A stretch of DNA of 64,000 bases, taken from NCBI RefSeq assembly GCF_040822065.1, contig NZ_CP162005.1, forward strand, positions 5,456,001 through 5,520,000. The letters are read 5' to 3'. The DNA comes from Pedobacter sp. WC2423. Its GTDB lineage: Bacteria; Bacteroidota; Bacteroidia; Sphingobacteriales; Sphingobacteriaceae. Position 1 is the stretch's first letter. The number at the start of each line of letters is the position of its first letter. The translations under genes and the position numbers were made by a program. The notes under the pieces were generated by a model. The model searched no databases and was not told the origin of the DNA. It saw only the letters and a list, made by a program, of their open reading frames with translations. Below, one piece after another: positions 17,648-25,238 of this stretch.

Positions 17648-18181
17648 TTACTTGTTTGCAAGCAGAGTTTTTAACCCTTCTTCAAATTTATTTAGCCTTG
17701 CAAGGAGTTCCGGATCTTCGCATTCCCCTTTTTCGTTGAATTTGCCTTTTATTCCGCTAATGATCAGCTCTGCATCTTCAGTAGTTACGGCGCCCAATGT
17801 GTTGATAATCAGTTTTAATTGAGCATGTCCTTGCCGCCCATCTGCTGATGCCGTTATTAAACCGACTGGTTTATTAAGAAATACAGTAGTTGCCACACAC
17901 CACTCCATTAAATTTTTGAGCCTTGCAGGGATGCTAAAAATATATTCCGGTGAACAAATTACGATTCCATCAGCAGTTTCAATACGGTTTAGTACTTCGC
18001 TAACAACACCTGGCAATCGCTCTGTAAGGGAAGGATCAAAATGAGGCAATACGCTAAGATCATCAACTGTAGTAACCTGGAATTCTGAGCGGCTAAGCTT
18101 AGTAAATTCATCAATGAGCTTGCTATTCGAGGAGTCTTTACTGGCACTTCCGATAATCACCAGGATATTTCTTTTTTTCAA
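17648..18181 (-). CDS. NADPH-dependent FMN reductase family protein
   Basis: A 177-residue flavodoxin-fold protein. The FMN phosphate loop is GSASKDSSNSKL (residues 11-22) and the second flavin contact is SPEYIFSIPARLKNLMEW (about 77-94), both diagnostic for NADPH_red FMN reductases and azoreductase/chromate-reductase relatives. It transfers electrons from NAD(P)H to FMN or quinones in the cytoplasm. It is monocistronic here and upstream regulation is not evident. The 450 bases upstream hold no gene. Confidence 0.9.
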   Translation of the reverse strand: MKKRNILVIIGSASKDSSNSKLIDEFTKLSRSEFQVTTVDDLSVLPHFDPSLTERLPGVVSEVLNRIETADGIVICSPEYIFSIPARLKNLMEWCVATTVFLNKPVGLITASADGRQGHAQLKLIINTLGAVTTEDAELIISGIKGKFNEKGECEDPELLARLNKFEEGLKTLLANK

Positions 18182-18585
18182 TTCTATAGTTTCGTTTATT
18201 TTCCTCAGCTAATTTAGGTAAATAGAAATATCCTGATGCATAGAAATTTGCATCAATAATGTTGGATTCCCTGGATTAATTTTGGTGGCTATACCAGCAG
18301 CTAAATTTTTGGTTCTAAATTAACCCGCCAAAGGGGTGTAATTCTATCATTTGTAGAAAATTATATTTAAAAAGGACTGCAGTTAACTTACACTAAGTAG
18401 CTGCTCAGTAATATATATGACGGGGATAAGGACTGAAATTTTGAGATGATGAAAAAATATAAATTATTTCTATTCAAATTATGTATTATACAATAGTAAT
18501 TAAAATTCATCAAATGACTCAATTACTTGCCAAAATACGCATGTTACAGGTCGGCGCTTTCAGTTAACATTTTGAAAATGATTAA

Positions 18586-18593
18586 TATCTTTG
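18586..18593 (+). promoter_or_regulatory. Bacteroidota -7 box for the Pycsar-type gene
   Basis: TATCTTTG matches TAnnTTTG and lies 40 bases before the ATG at 18,633. No good -33 TTTG is found at the usual spacing, so the promoter is tentative. Otherwise 18,182-18,632 shows nothing. Confidence 0.4.
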
Positions 18594-18632
18594 TAAGAAA
18601 ACATAATTTCTTAAAATTTACCGCCCCTTGAT

Positions 18633-19220
18633 ATGAATAATGAGAAAAAATCAATAGATATAGTGCCAGTGTCAGATTTTGATTTAAAATCTTCCATTGA
18701 AATGCTAATTAAAATCACGGCTGGCAATGATCACCGCCTAAGTGACATGGCGGATAATAAAGCACAAATTCTGATTACGGTTAACTCTATTATTCTATCG
18801 GCGATTGTTAGTCTTGGGATTGGACGTTTAAAGGATACACTTCATTTGATAATTCCGTCGCTCATTCTACTGGCCACCAGCCTTATTACCTTGATTCTCG
18901 CTATTCTAGCAACCAGACCTTCACTTCCAAATGGTAAATTCACGGCAAAAGATTTATCAACTAAAAAAGTAAATCTTCTTTTTTTTGGGAATTTCTACAA
19001 AATGAAGATGAATGATTATTCTGCAGGAATGACTCATGTATTGTGCGATAATGACTTTTTATACCAAAGCCTTATTAAAGATGAATATATACAGGGCGTG
19101 GTTCTCGGCAGAAAATACAGGTTATTAAGGGCAGCTTATAATGTATTTATGTTTGGATTGATTATTGTCTTTTTAGCTTTTCTTCAATCAATGATATGGC
19201 ACGATACGTTGTTGGGGTAA
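18633..19220 (+). CDS. Pycsar effector-type transmembrane protein (DUF5706/PycTM-like)
   Basis: A 195-residue protein matching the membrane effector module of Pycsar and related Bacteroidota defence systems. Residues about 27-46 carry the hallmark helix KITAGNDHRLSDMADNKAQ leading into LITVNSIILSAIVSLGIG. Membrane helices lie at about 45-62, 70-92 and 170-188; between them LATRPSLPNGKF and LLFFGNFYKMKMNDYSAGM fit the family. Known PycTM proteins are thought to damage the inner membrane when a cyclic nucleotide is sensed. No cyclase, HD domain or sensor gene is adjacent, so it is an orphan, possibly working with a partner elsewhere. Location in a genomic island fits defence. Confidence 0.78.
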   Translation: MNNEKKSIDIVPVSDFDLKSSIEMLIKITAGNDHRLSDMADNKAQILITVNSIILSAIVSLGIGRLKDTLHLIIPSLILLATSLITLILAILATRPSLPNGKFTAKDLSTKKVNLLFFGNFYKMKMNDYSAGMTHVLCDNDFLYQSLIKDEYIQGVVLGRKYRLLRAAYNVFMFGLIIVFLAFLQSMIWHDTLLG

Positions 19221-19481
19221 CCAAATATACTGCACTAATGTGATTCAGGTCTACCAAAATACTTGATATTCCTTAACTAAATTCAGCGGTATTCTATTTA
19301 GCTTCTTGAATGTCAATTAAACGTTTTCAGTTATATATTTTAATATCCCATCACCACCTTTTTTAACTTACTTATTAATCAGGGAATACTAACTTGTCAG
19401 ATTTTATACACTGCAAATAAATTATTAACTTCCTCCCTGTTTTCCAACGAAAACTCTAAATTTTAATGAAATTTTGACCAA

Positions 19482-20072
19482 ATGGATATGAAACTTGCTA
19501 TGCTTAGCAATATAGCTTTAAAGAGAATAGCTAGTGGCTTGTCAATGATGGCGGTCTTCACATTCTTCTGGGCAAGTTGTGCTTATTACGGACTTTTAGA
19601 TACCAGTTATAGATGGCTGCTCTTAATTTTTCCAATTCTATGTGTGATATTTATCTATAATGCTTTTCGCCTAATTAGGAAGGCTCAAAATTTACCAAGT
19701 CAACCACTGGCAGATCTGGATGAAGAAGAGAAAAGGGGTAAACGGTTTGGAATTATTCTCGCTGGTGAAGGAATAGGAATATTTATAGCAGTAAATATTG
19801 TAATCAATCTACATCATCGGGAACTAATAATGCCAGCCATTGCACTGGTCGTAGGATTACACTTCATTCCTCTGGCTAAGTTATTCAAAAGGAAATTCGA
19901 TTATTACCTTGGGACATGGAGCATACTTATTGCCTTTTTCGCGATTACTTTTAGCCTGAACAAAATGCTCAACGAATCAGCAGTGCTTGCGTTTACTGGT
20001 ATCGGTATGGCGGTTTCCACTACTTTTTATGGTTTAAAAATGATTCTTTCAGCACATAAAGCGTTGAGTTGA
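19482..20072 (+). CDS. Hypothetical membrane protein
   Basis: A 196-residue protein with about six hydrophobic segments (18-36, 42-60, 92-108, 115-130, 142-158, 165-185). A short charged loop LADLDEEEKRGKRFG (residues 75-90) separates the halves. The GEGIGIFIA and VGLHFIPLAKLFKR segments recall small DUF-type membrane proteins found across bacteria, but I cannot name the family. It follows the Pycsar-like gene by 260 bases on the same strand; a functional link is possible but not shown. Confidence 0.6.
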   Translation: MDMKLAMLSNIALKRIASGLSMMAVFTFFWASCAYYGLLDTSYRWLLLIFPILCVIFIYNAFRLIRKAQNLPSQPLADLDEEEKRGKRFGIILAGEGIGIFIAVNIVINLHHRELIMPAIALVVGLHFIPLAKLFKRKFDYYLGTWSILIAFFAITFSLNKMLNESAVLAFTGIGMAVSTTFYGLKMILSAHKALS

Positions 20073-20140
20073 TGGTACGACTTAATATTGAGTTTTCTCG
20101 CTCTCCGATATGGGAGTTTAAGTGTTGCATTTAAGATGAG

Positions 20141-20277
20141 TATCATTATTCCCTCATTCTTTAATAAGAGGCTGGCTTACGAGATAATTGAATTTAAATG
20201 TTTTCATAAGTCCACCTGCATCGTGTTTTAATTATGATTATCATAAACTCATTCCATTAATCAAATCCAATTTTTCG
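20141..20277. repeat. Dispersed non-coding repeat, copy 2
   Basis: Diverged copy of 13,824-13,961, same orientation. GAGATAATTGAATTTAA and ATTATCATAAACTCATTCC are shared. It sits between the membrane-protein gene and the lipoprotein gene. Confidence 0.75.
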
Positions 20278-20406
20278 TTTTGCCTTCCTGATGGCTTGTT
20301 AAACTGATGTTGATAAGTATTCATGGGAGACCCATATGTTTTGGAACGATTATTATACAGATAACTTTGCGTGGCCATGCCTTGCATCAGTTTGTCAATT
20401 ATCAAC

Positions 20407-21462
20407 ATGAAAAGAAAAAATCTATTCCATTATTATTTCGCGGTTTTAGTGCTGCCCGTTCTTTTTGCAGCCTGCAGTAAAAAACATGATGATAAGCCTG
20501 CTCTCCAGCCGGAGAAGGACGTGTATGCAGCAGGACGCGATAAATACGTCGCAACCTACTGGAAAAACGGTGCTGCTGTTACCCTTGGTAAAGGAACCGG
20601 GAGTTCTGATGCCAACGGCATAGCAATGCTTGGAAATGATATTTATGTAGCCGGTTACGAAATAAACGGTAATGGTAAGTACGTAGCAAAATACTGGAAG
20701 AACGGAGTGGCCACTGATCTTACGGACGGTACTTCCGATGCCATGGCCAATGACATCATCATACAGGGAAATGATATTTACATAGCCGGACAGCAATCCA
20801 TGGGCGGAAACGCAAAGTGGACAGCAAGGTATTGGAAGAACGGCACCGCTATTTCATTGACTGATGGATCTGTTAACGCTGTAGCAAGCAGTATGGCCAT
20901 TGCAGGAAATGATATTTATGTCATCGGTGAGCGAAGCCCGGATGGAATTACCCCTTTAACATGCTACTGGAAGAATGGAATACTTACTGATTTAAGTGAC
21001 CAAAGCACCTATGCCGCAGACCAGGCAATCACTACTGCCGGAAATGAAATTTATATGGCATGGTCCGCATCGTATAACAGCAGTGGCAATCTTAAAACCA
21101 GTTATTCAAAGAATTTTGGGAATCCACAGGTGATTTCAGATGGTACCCAGAATTCGCGGGGGAGTGCTGTTGCCATTTCAGGAACGGATGTCTATATCGC
21201 AGGATCGGGACCTTCTGCCGACGGCAAGGAAATTGCAGCTAAATACTGGAAAAACGGGAATGCCGTCACCCTTACCAGTGTGTCTGAAAGTGCTGAAGCG
21301 CTAAGTATTGCTGTATTGGACAATGACATTTATGTTGCGGGATATATGGCTTCACCGAACAGCAGTTCAAAGGCAACGTATTGGAAAAACGGGACAGCGG
21401 TATCGCTTACCAACGGAATAAACGATGCACTGATCAGAAAGATTATGGTGGTGAAAAAATAA
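20407..21462 (+). CDS. Lipoprotein with tandem YWKNG beta repeats
   Basis: A 351-residue surface lipoprotein: MKRKN charged start, hydrophobic core, lipobox LFAAC (Cys about 22). The rest is about seven repeats of some 48 residues, each with a YWKNG strand, an L-T-D-G turn and GNDIYVAG; the fifth is degenerate (YSKNFGN). This spacing suggests a beta-propeller. No catalytic residues are apparent, so a binding or scaffold role is likely. I chose ATG 20407 over 20371 because the signal peptide begins there. The next gene is co-oriented 135 bases away. Confidence 0.75.
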   Translation: MKRKNLFHYYFAVLVLPVLFAACSKKHDDKPALQPEKDVYAAGRDKYVATYWKNGAAVTLGKGTGSSDANGIAMLGNDIYVAGYEINGNGKYVAKYWKNGVATDLTDGTSDAMANDIIIQGNDIYIAGQQSMGGNAKWTARYWKNGTAISLTDGSVNAVASSMAIAGNDIYVIGERSPDGITPLTCYWKNGILTDLSDQSTYAADQAITTAGNEIYMAWSASYNSSGNLKTSYSKNFGNPQVISDGTQNSRGSAVAISGTDVYIAGSGPSADGKEIAAKYWKNGNAVTLTSVSESAEALSIAVLDNDIYVAGYMASPNSSSKATYWKNGTAVSLTNGINDALIRKIMVVKK

Positions 21463-21596
21463 GCTTAGCACCGGTTATGTCTATTATTGACAACACAGCA
21501 ATTACACAACCTCCTGTAACTACTAACTTTATAACAGCGTAAAAAGAGTTAGTACCCGCCCGTTATGGCAGGCTGACTGCTTAAGATTAATTAATT

Positions 21597-22019
21597 ATGA
21601 AATACATTTTGCTCATCGCTTTAACCTTCTTTTTTGCAACGCAGACCAGGTCCCATGTGAAGCATTTGCGCACAGGCTTGCATGTCTTTACTATTCAGTG
21701 GATCAGTTTCAACAAGGCCAGCCCGGGAAGTGTTAGCATCAAATCAATCGGTGAAGACGAATACAGCATTGAAGGTGGGCAAACAGACCCGGCTACCAAG
21801 GAATATGTAACTATCAAAGGTACATTTCTTGACAGAGGAAATACGCTGAAGTTTAACGGTAGGATCCTATCTAAAATTAATATGATTAATGGCGGACGGC
21901 CTTGTGAACGAACCGGTCTTTCTATCTTCAAGGCAACCGGCACCAGAAAATACTGGCGGCTACAGCAGATGCTTAACTGTGATGGCGAAACTACAGATTA
22001 CATTGATATCTTCTTCTAA
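21597..22019 (+). CDS. Small secreted protein, hypothetical
   Basis: A 140-residue protein with an N-terminal signal peptide (about 1-19, KYILLIALTFFFATQ). The mature part is beta-rich with paired cysteines in GGRPCERTGLS and MLNCDGETTD that could form a disulfide. No family is recognised by eye. It follows the YWKNG lipoprotein on the same strand and may share its promoter. Confidence 0.6.
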   Translation: MKYILLIALTFFFATQTRSHVKHLRTGLHVFTIQWISFNKASPGSVSIKSIGEDEYSIEGGQTDPATKEYVTIKGTFLDRGNTLKFNGRILSKINMINGGRPCERTGLSIFKATGTRKYWRLQQMLNCDGETTDYIDIFF

Positions 22020-22109
22020 ATTCACTGACTTTGGAAGCTTAATGATTACAGTTCTTTAAGTTGAGATGGACCCATATGCAGGTAAATGGGGTTAAAGGGA
22101 ACATGAATT

Positions 22110-23102
22110 TTACATCCTTACTTTCCCCGGCGGGACAGCAAATTTCTTCCTGAATGCATTGCTGAAATGCTGAACGGAAGAATAACCCAATTGAAAAGCT
22201 ACAGCCTTTATAGGTATGCCCTCTAGCAGCAGCTGCTTAGCGTAGTTGAGTTTGTGGTCACTTAAATAACCAAATATGCTTTTGTCAAACAATCCCTTAA
22301 ATCCTTTTTTTAACTTAAATTCATTAATGCCGCATACCTTTGCCAGTTGTGCAATAGAGGGTGGTTGCTGGATGTTCTGAATCAGGTAATCTCTGGCCTG
22401 ATATATACAATCTTTATCGTATGCAGATTGTGGGGGCGAATTTTCATTTTTAAAAACATCACTTTCAAAAGCCTCGGCCTGGAGCACAAGCAATTCTGTA
22501 CATTTTGACTCGATAAATAAGAGTCGTAGTCCTTCTGTATACGTACAATTGAGGATTTCCTGCATACAATTTTGCATAGCCCAGGAGATCGGCAGGTTCT
22601 GTTCGGCCATTTGTGAATAACGTCCAGCATCCAGATGGTCAGCTAAAACCTGCAGTGCCCTGGTCGAATTTTCGGCGAGTTGCAGAAATTTGTCCTTAGC
22701 AAAATGGACCTCAAAGAAGCGGTAATTACTGTCCGTATCATATTCACCTGTACCATCCAGTTCTGGCATGTAAATGATGTTTTGCTGATTGGAACTAAAG
22801 ACATAGTGCTGCTTGTTCACTGCATTATATATGTTTCCGTTGCCAGATAAGGTGAAACGCAATTTAACCATATCCGGCAGCTCGTTAGTCGGCCTGAAAT
22901 AGATTTGACGCTGTTTGAATGAAATGTCGCCGTATACGATATAAAGATCCGGAGTCTTGATTTGCCAGAGTTCAGCATCACTAAAAGAAAAATGGTATCT
23001 GTTCCTGCTTTCTTTAACGAATTGCCCCTGATTAGAAAAAGGCTCAAAATTCCTGCCTACCTTTTTCAAGGCCCCATAATCCTTACCAACATTAATTGCC
23101 AT
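22110..23102 (-). CDS. AraC family transcriptional regulator
   Basis: A 330-residue regulator of the PchR-like length class. The first ~220 residues form the sensor region; residues about 240-330 form the double helix-turn-helix (SIAQLAKVCGINEFKLKKGF, then KAVAFQLGYSSVQHFSNAFR), ending FAVPPGKVRM. PchR-like members often respond to siderophores, but that is only a family tendency. It diverges from the methyltransferase gene across a 190-base AT-rich gap containing TTTTCTTGCAAAAGAAAA, a likely control region. Confidence 0.92.
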   Translation of the reverse strand: MAINVGKDYGALKKVGRNFEPFSNQGQFVKESRNRYHFSFSDAELWQIKTPDLYIVYGDISFKQRQIYFRPTNELPDMVKLRFTLSGNGNIYNAVNKQHYVFSSNQQNIIYMPELDGTGEYDTDSNYRFFEVHFAKDKFLQLAENSTRALQVLADHLDAGRYSQMAEQNLPISWAMQNCMQEILNCTYTEGLRLLFIESKCTELLVLQAEAFESDVFKNENSPPQSAYDKDCIYQARDYLIQNIQQPPSIAQLAKVCGINEFKLKKGFKGLFDKSIFGYLSDHKLNYAKQLLLEGIPIKAVAFQLGYSSVQHFSNAFRKKFAVPPGKVRM

Positions 23103-23293
23103 AGAGGCAATAATGATAAAAAAAATGGATGTTTTCTGTAAAGATTTTCAAAAATTACATTTTCTTGCAAAAGAAAATCCGTTTTGTGTAAATCTCCGGA
23201 GTAGCTATTTCTCACTTTTGCGGATTAATAAGCTCAAGGGAAATTGAGATCATTGATAGAATTTATCTGGAAAGAGATTTTAGAAAGCAAAAC

Positions 23294-23953
23294 ATGGAAG
23301 AGCAGATATATTTTAAAGAAACAAGTACGCAGGCACGCCGTCCTGATGACATAACAGGCAAAAAAATAGAGCGTGAAGTTTCACCTTTTTGCCGTACCAT
23401 GATTTCCAAAACTGTGGATCCGCTGAGATTGGCCGACCATTCTCTGGTGTTAGAGATTGGCTTTAAAAGCAGGGAATACCTTCCTTTTCTTTTTCAAAAA
23501 GTGATAGGGATTGGTTATTATGGAAACAATATTTCTGAGACAGTGGTACTCGGGGCCCTGTCCGCCCCCGCATTAAAAATAAATGCAGGTACTGCCCAAT
23601 TTAGTCTGGCAAAAGAAGACGGTACATTAGCTATAGGAAACGATTTCTTTGATGGTTGCTTTACGGTAAATACCATTTATTTCTGGAAAGACCCGGTAGC
23701 CCATTTAAAGGAAATATATCGTGTGTTACGACCTGGAGGAAAACTTAGCCTGGCCTTTATGGAAAAAAAAATCGGAATAGATCTGCCTTGGACACGCTCT
23801 GATTTTACTTTTTACGATACTAATGAAGTGAAAATGTTTTTCAGCAAATCAGGTTTCGTAGATGTTGAAGTGAAACAAATGACCGAAGAGATCACTGGTC
23901 AGAATGGCAAAGGGATCGTCAGGGCTTTTGTAAATGTAGTTGGAAGGAAGTAA
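23294..23953 (+). CDS. Class I SAM-dependent methyltransferase
   Basis: A 219-residue Methyltransf_11-type enzyme. Motif I is weak (LVLEIGFKSREYLPFL instead of ExGxGxG), the acidic end of strand 2 is unclear, motif IV is FFDGCFTVNTIYFW and motif VI is VLRPGGKLSLAF (residues about 148-160). The degenerate glycine loop raises the question of reduced SAM binding. It may modify a small molecule, and the divergent AraC regulator is its likely controller. It lies at the right end of the probable island, 90 bases before the tRNA fragment. Confidence 0.82.
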   Translation: MEEQIYFKETSTQARRPDDITGKKIEREVSPFCRTMISKTVDPLRLADHSLVLEIGFKSREYLPFLFQKVIGIGYYGNNISETVVLGALSAPALKINAGTAQFSLAKEDGTLAIGNDFFDGCFTVNTIYFWKDPVAHLKEIYRVLRPGGKLSLAFMEKKIGIDLPWTRSDFTFYDTNEVKMFFSKSGFVDVEVKQMTEEITGQNGKGIVRAFVNVVGRK

Positions 23954-24042
23954 GTAAGAAAAATAGTAAAAATGAAGGGAGGGCTGTTTTATATAAAATA
24001 TAGTTTTTCGGAAGATGGGACTCACGATTCTTAGCGCCATGG

Positions 24043-24085
24043 TACTCATAATTTTTGGTCGATGGTTCGAGCCCATCTTGGCTCC
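24043..24085 (+). repeat. tRNA 3'-half fragment, probable right attachment remnant
   Basis: The bases match the anticodon loop to acceptor end of the tRNA at 775-848 (ACTCATAAT, TTTTGGTCGATGGTTCGAGC and CCATC are shared) with a one-base deletion and two changes near the end. No 5' half is present, so it is not a tRNA gene. With the recombinase abutting the tRNA, this looks like attR of a 23-kb insertion. Confidence 0.8.
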
Positions 24086-24126
24086 AAACCCTCTTTACAG
24101 TCCGTAAAGAGAGTTTGGCTTTTTCA
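24086..24126 (+). terminator. Hairpin following the tRNA fragment
   Basis: AAACCCTCTTTAC pairs with GTAAAGAGAGTTT (one mismatch), followed by GGCTTTTTC. It is the counterpart of 14,138-14,176 and probably once ended a tRNA transcript. Confidence 0.65.
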
Positions 24127-24241
24127 CTTGAAATTTCTGCCTTACTTATTAGTTGTTTAAAAACTGTTTTTGGTTCAGACTCAATGGGGCTTTTCTAGTC
24201 CATTGCTGTCAATAATGAATAAGACGAAGTTTTGAGCTATA

Positions 24242-25165
24242 TCACAAAATCGGTATAAAATAATCTACGATACATTTTTTCTCTGGATGTACTCTATAAT
24301 CATTATGATAGATCTCAAAAGGATCCCGATCAGCTTTTTTATATCCATTTTCTGCCATCCATACAAAAAGGCTATTCCAGGATTTTTCAAATTCAGTGAG
24401 CCCAATTACAAAACTTCCAACAATAAATTTACCCTTTTCAATGGAGGTTCTTCCAATATTTCCTGACACCTTAATTGGTTCCGTTAGCTTAATGCAAGCG
24501 CTTATTCTAACTTTTTCTGGATTTGTGGTTTTAAAACTATCGTGATAAATAGTGACCATTTTTGTCTCAGGATTTTTCAGTAAACCTAATGGGGTTGCCC
24601 ACTTAACTAACGTGTCATAAGCTGTAGCAATTCCCTGTTCTCCAATGCTTGTTACATAAGCTAATTCTAAATTAGCCATTTCCCTGATTTCAATTTTTGC
24701 ATTCATTTCTATCCAATTTTTAAGATGATCAATGCTGCAAATGTATTCCTCAAAGACGACCAGCTCTTGTCCATTCTTGCTTTCAATTTTACTGATCTTG
24801 CTAAATCTGCTTTTTTTTTGTTTACGGAATTCAGATGGACTTATATTATAATATTTTTTAAAAGATCTGGTGAGGGAAGAATTACTAGTAAAACCGAATA
24901 AAAGTGAAAGCTCAGTAATGCTTACTTCCGGCTTATGCATTAGAACAGAAGCTACTTTTTCAATTCTCTTTCTATTGATGTAACCATTTAATGTCTCGTT
25001 TGTAATAGCCTTGAATATCCTGTGAAAATGAAACGGTGAAAAACAAGCTACTTTTGAAATCATTTCTAAAGACAAACTTGTATCGAGATTTTCATCTATA
25101 AATTGTAGAGCCTTATTAAGACTGCTGGTGTATGTTATATGTAATTCTTGATTAAAACTTGACAT
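24242..25165 (-). CDS. AraC regulator with GyrI-like effector domain
   Basis: A 307-residue regulator with reversed order compared with cupin types: residues about 10-115 hold the AraC helix-turn-helix pair (LEMISKVACFSPFHFHRIFK, ITELSLLFGFTSNSSLTRSF, NISPSEFRKQ). Residues about 155-307 are a GyrI/Rob-type small-molecule domain (ELAYVTSIGEQG; IYHDSFKTTNPEKVRISACI; FEIYHNDYRVHPEKK). This architecture is that of Rob/SoxS-like multidrug sensors. The gene is solitary, 73 bases from the end of the GH51 gene. Confidence 0.92.
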   Translation of the reverse strand: MSSFNQELHITYTSSLNKALQFIDENLDTSLSLEMISKVACFSPFHFHRIFKAITNETLNGYINRKRIEKVASVLMHKPEVSITELSLLFGFTSNSSLTRSFKKYYNISPSEFRKQKKSRFSKISKIESKNGQELVVFEEYICSIDHLKNWIEMNAKIEIREMANLELAYVTSIGEQGIATAYDTLVKWATPLGLLKNPETKMVTIYHDSFKTTNPEKVRISACIKLTEPIKVSGNIGRTSIEKGKFIVGSFVIGLTEFEKSWNSLFVWMAENGYKKADRDPFEIYHNDYRVHPEKKCIVDYFIPIL

Positions 25166-25238
25166 TTTAAAGGGATAAGAACATTCAAATATACATCACT
25201 TATTTTTACCCACTAGTCCATTGCCTGATTCATCTCTC

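Noticed and set aside
24014-24085. Complete second tRNA gene at 24.0 kb
   Set aside because: Only the 3' half matches the tRNA; the 5' acceptor and D arm are not present, so it cannot fold as a tRNA.
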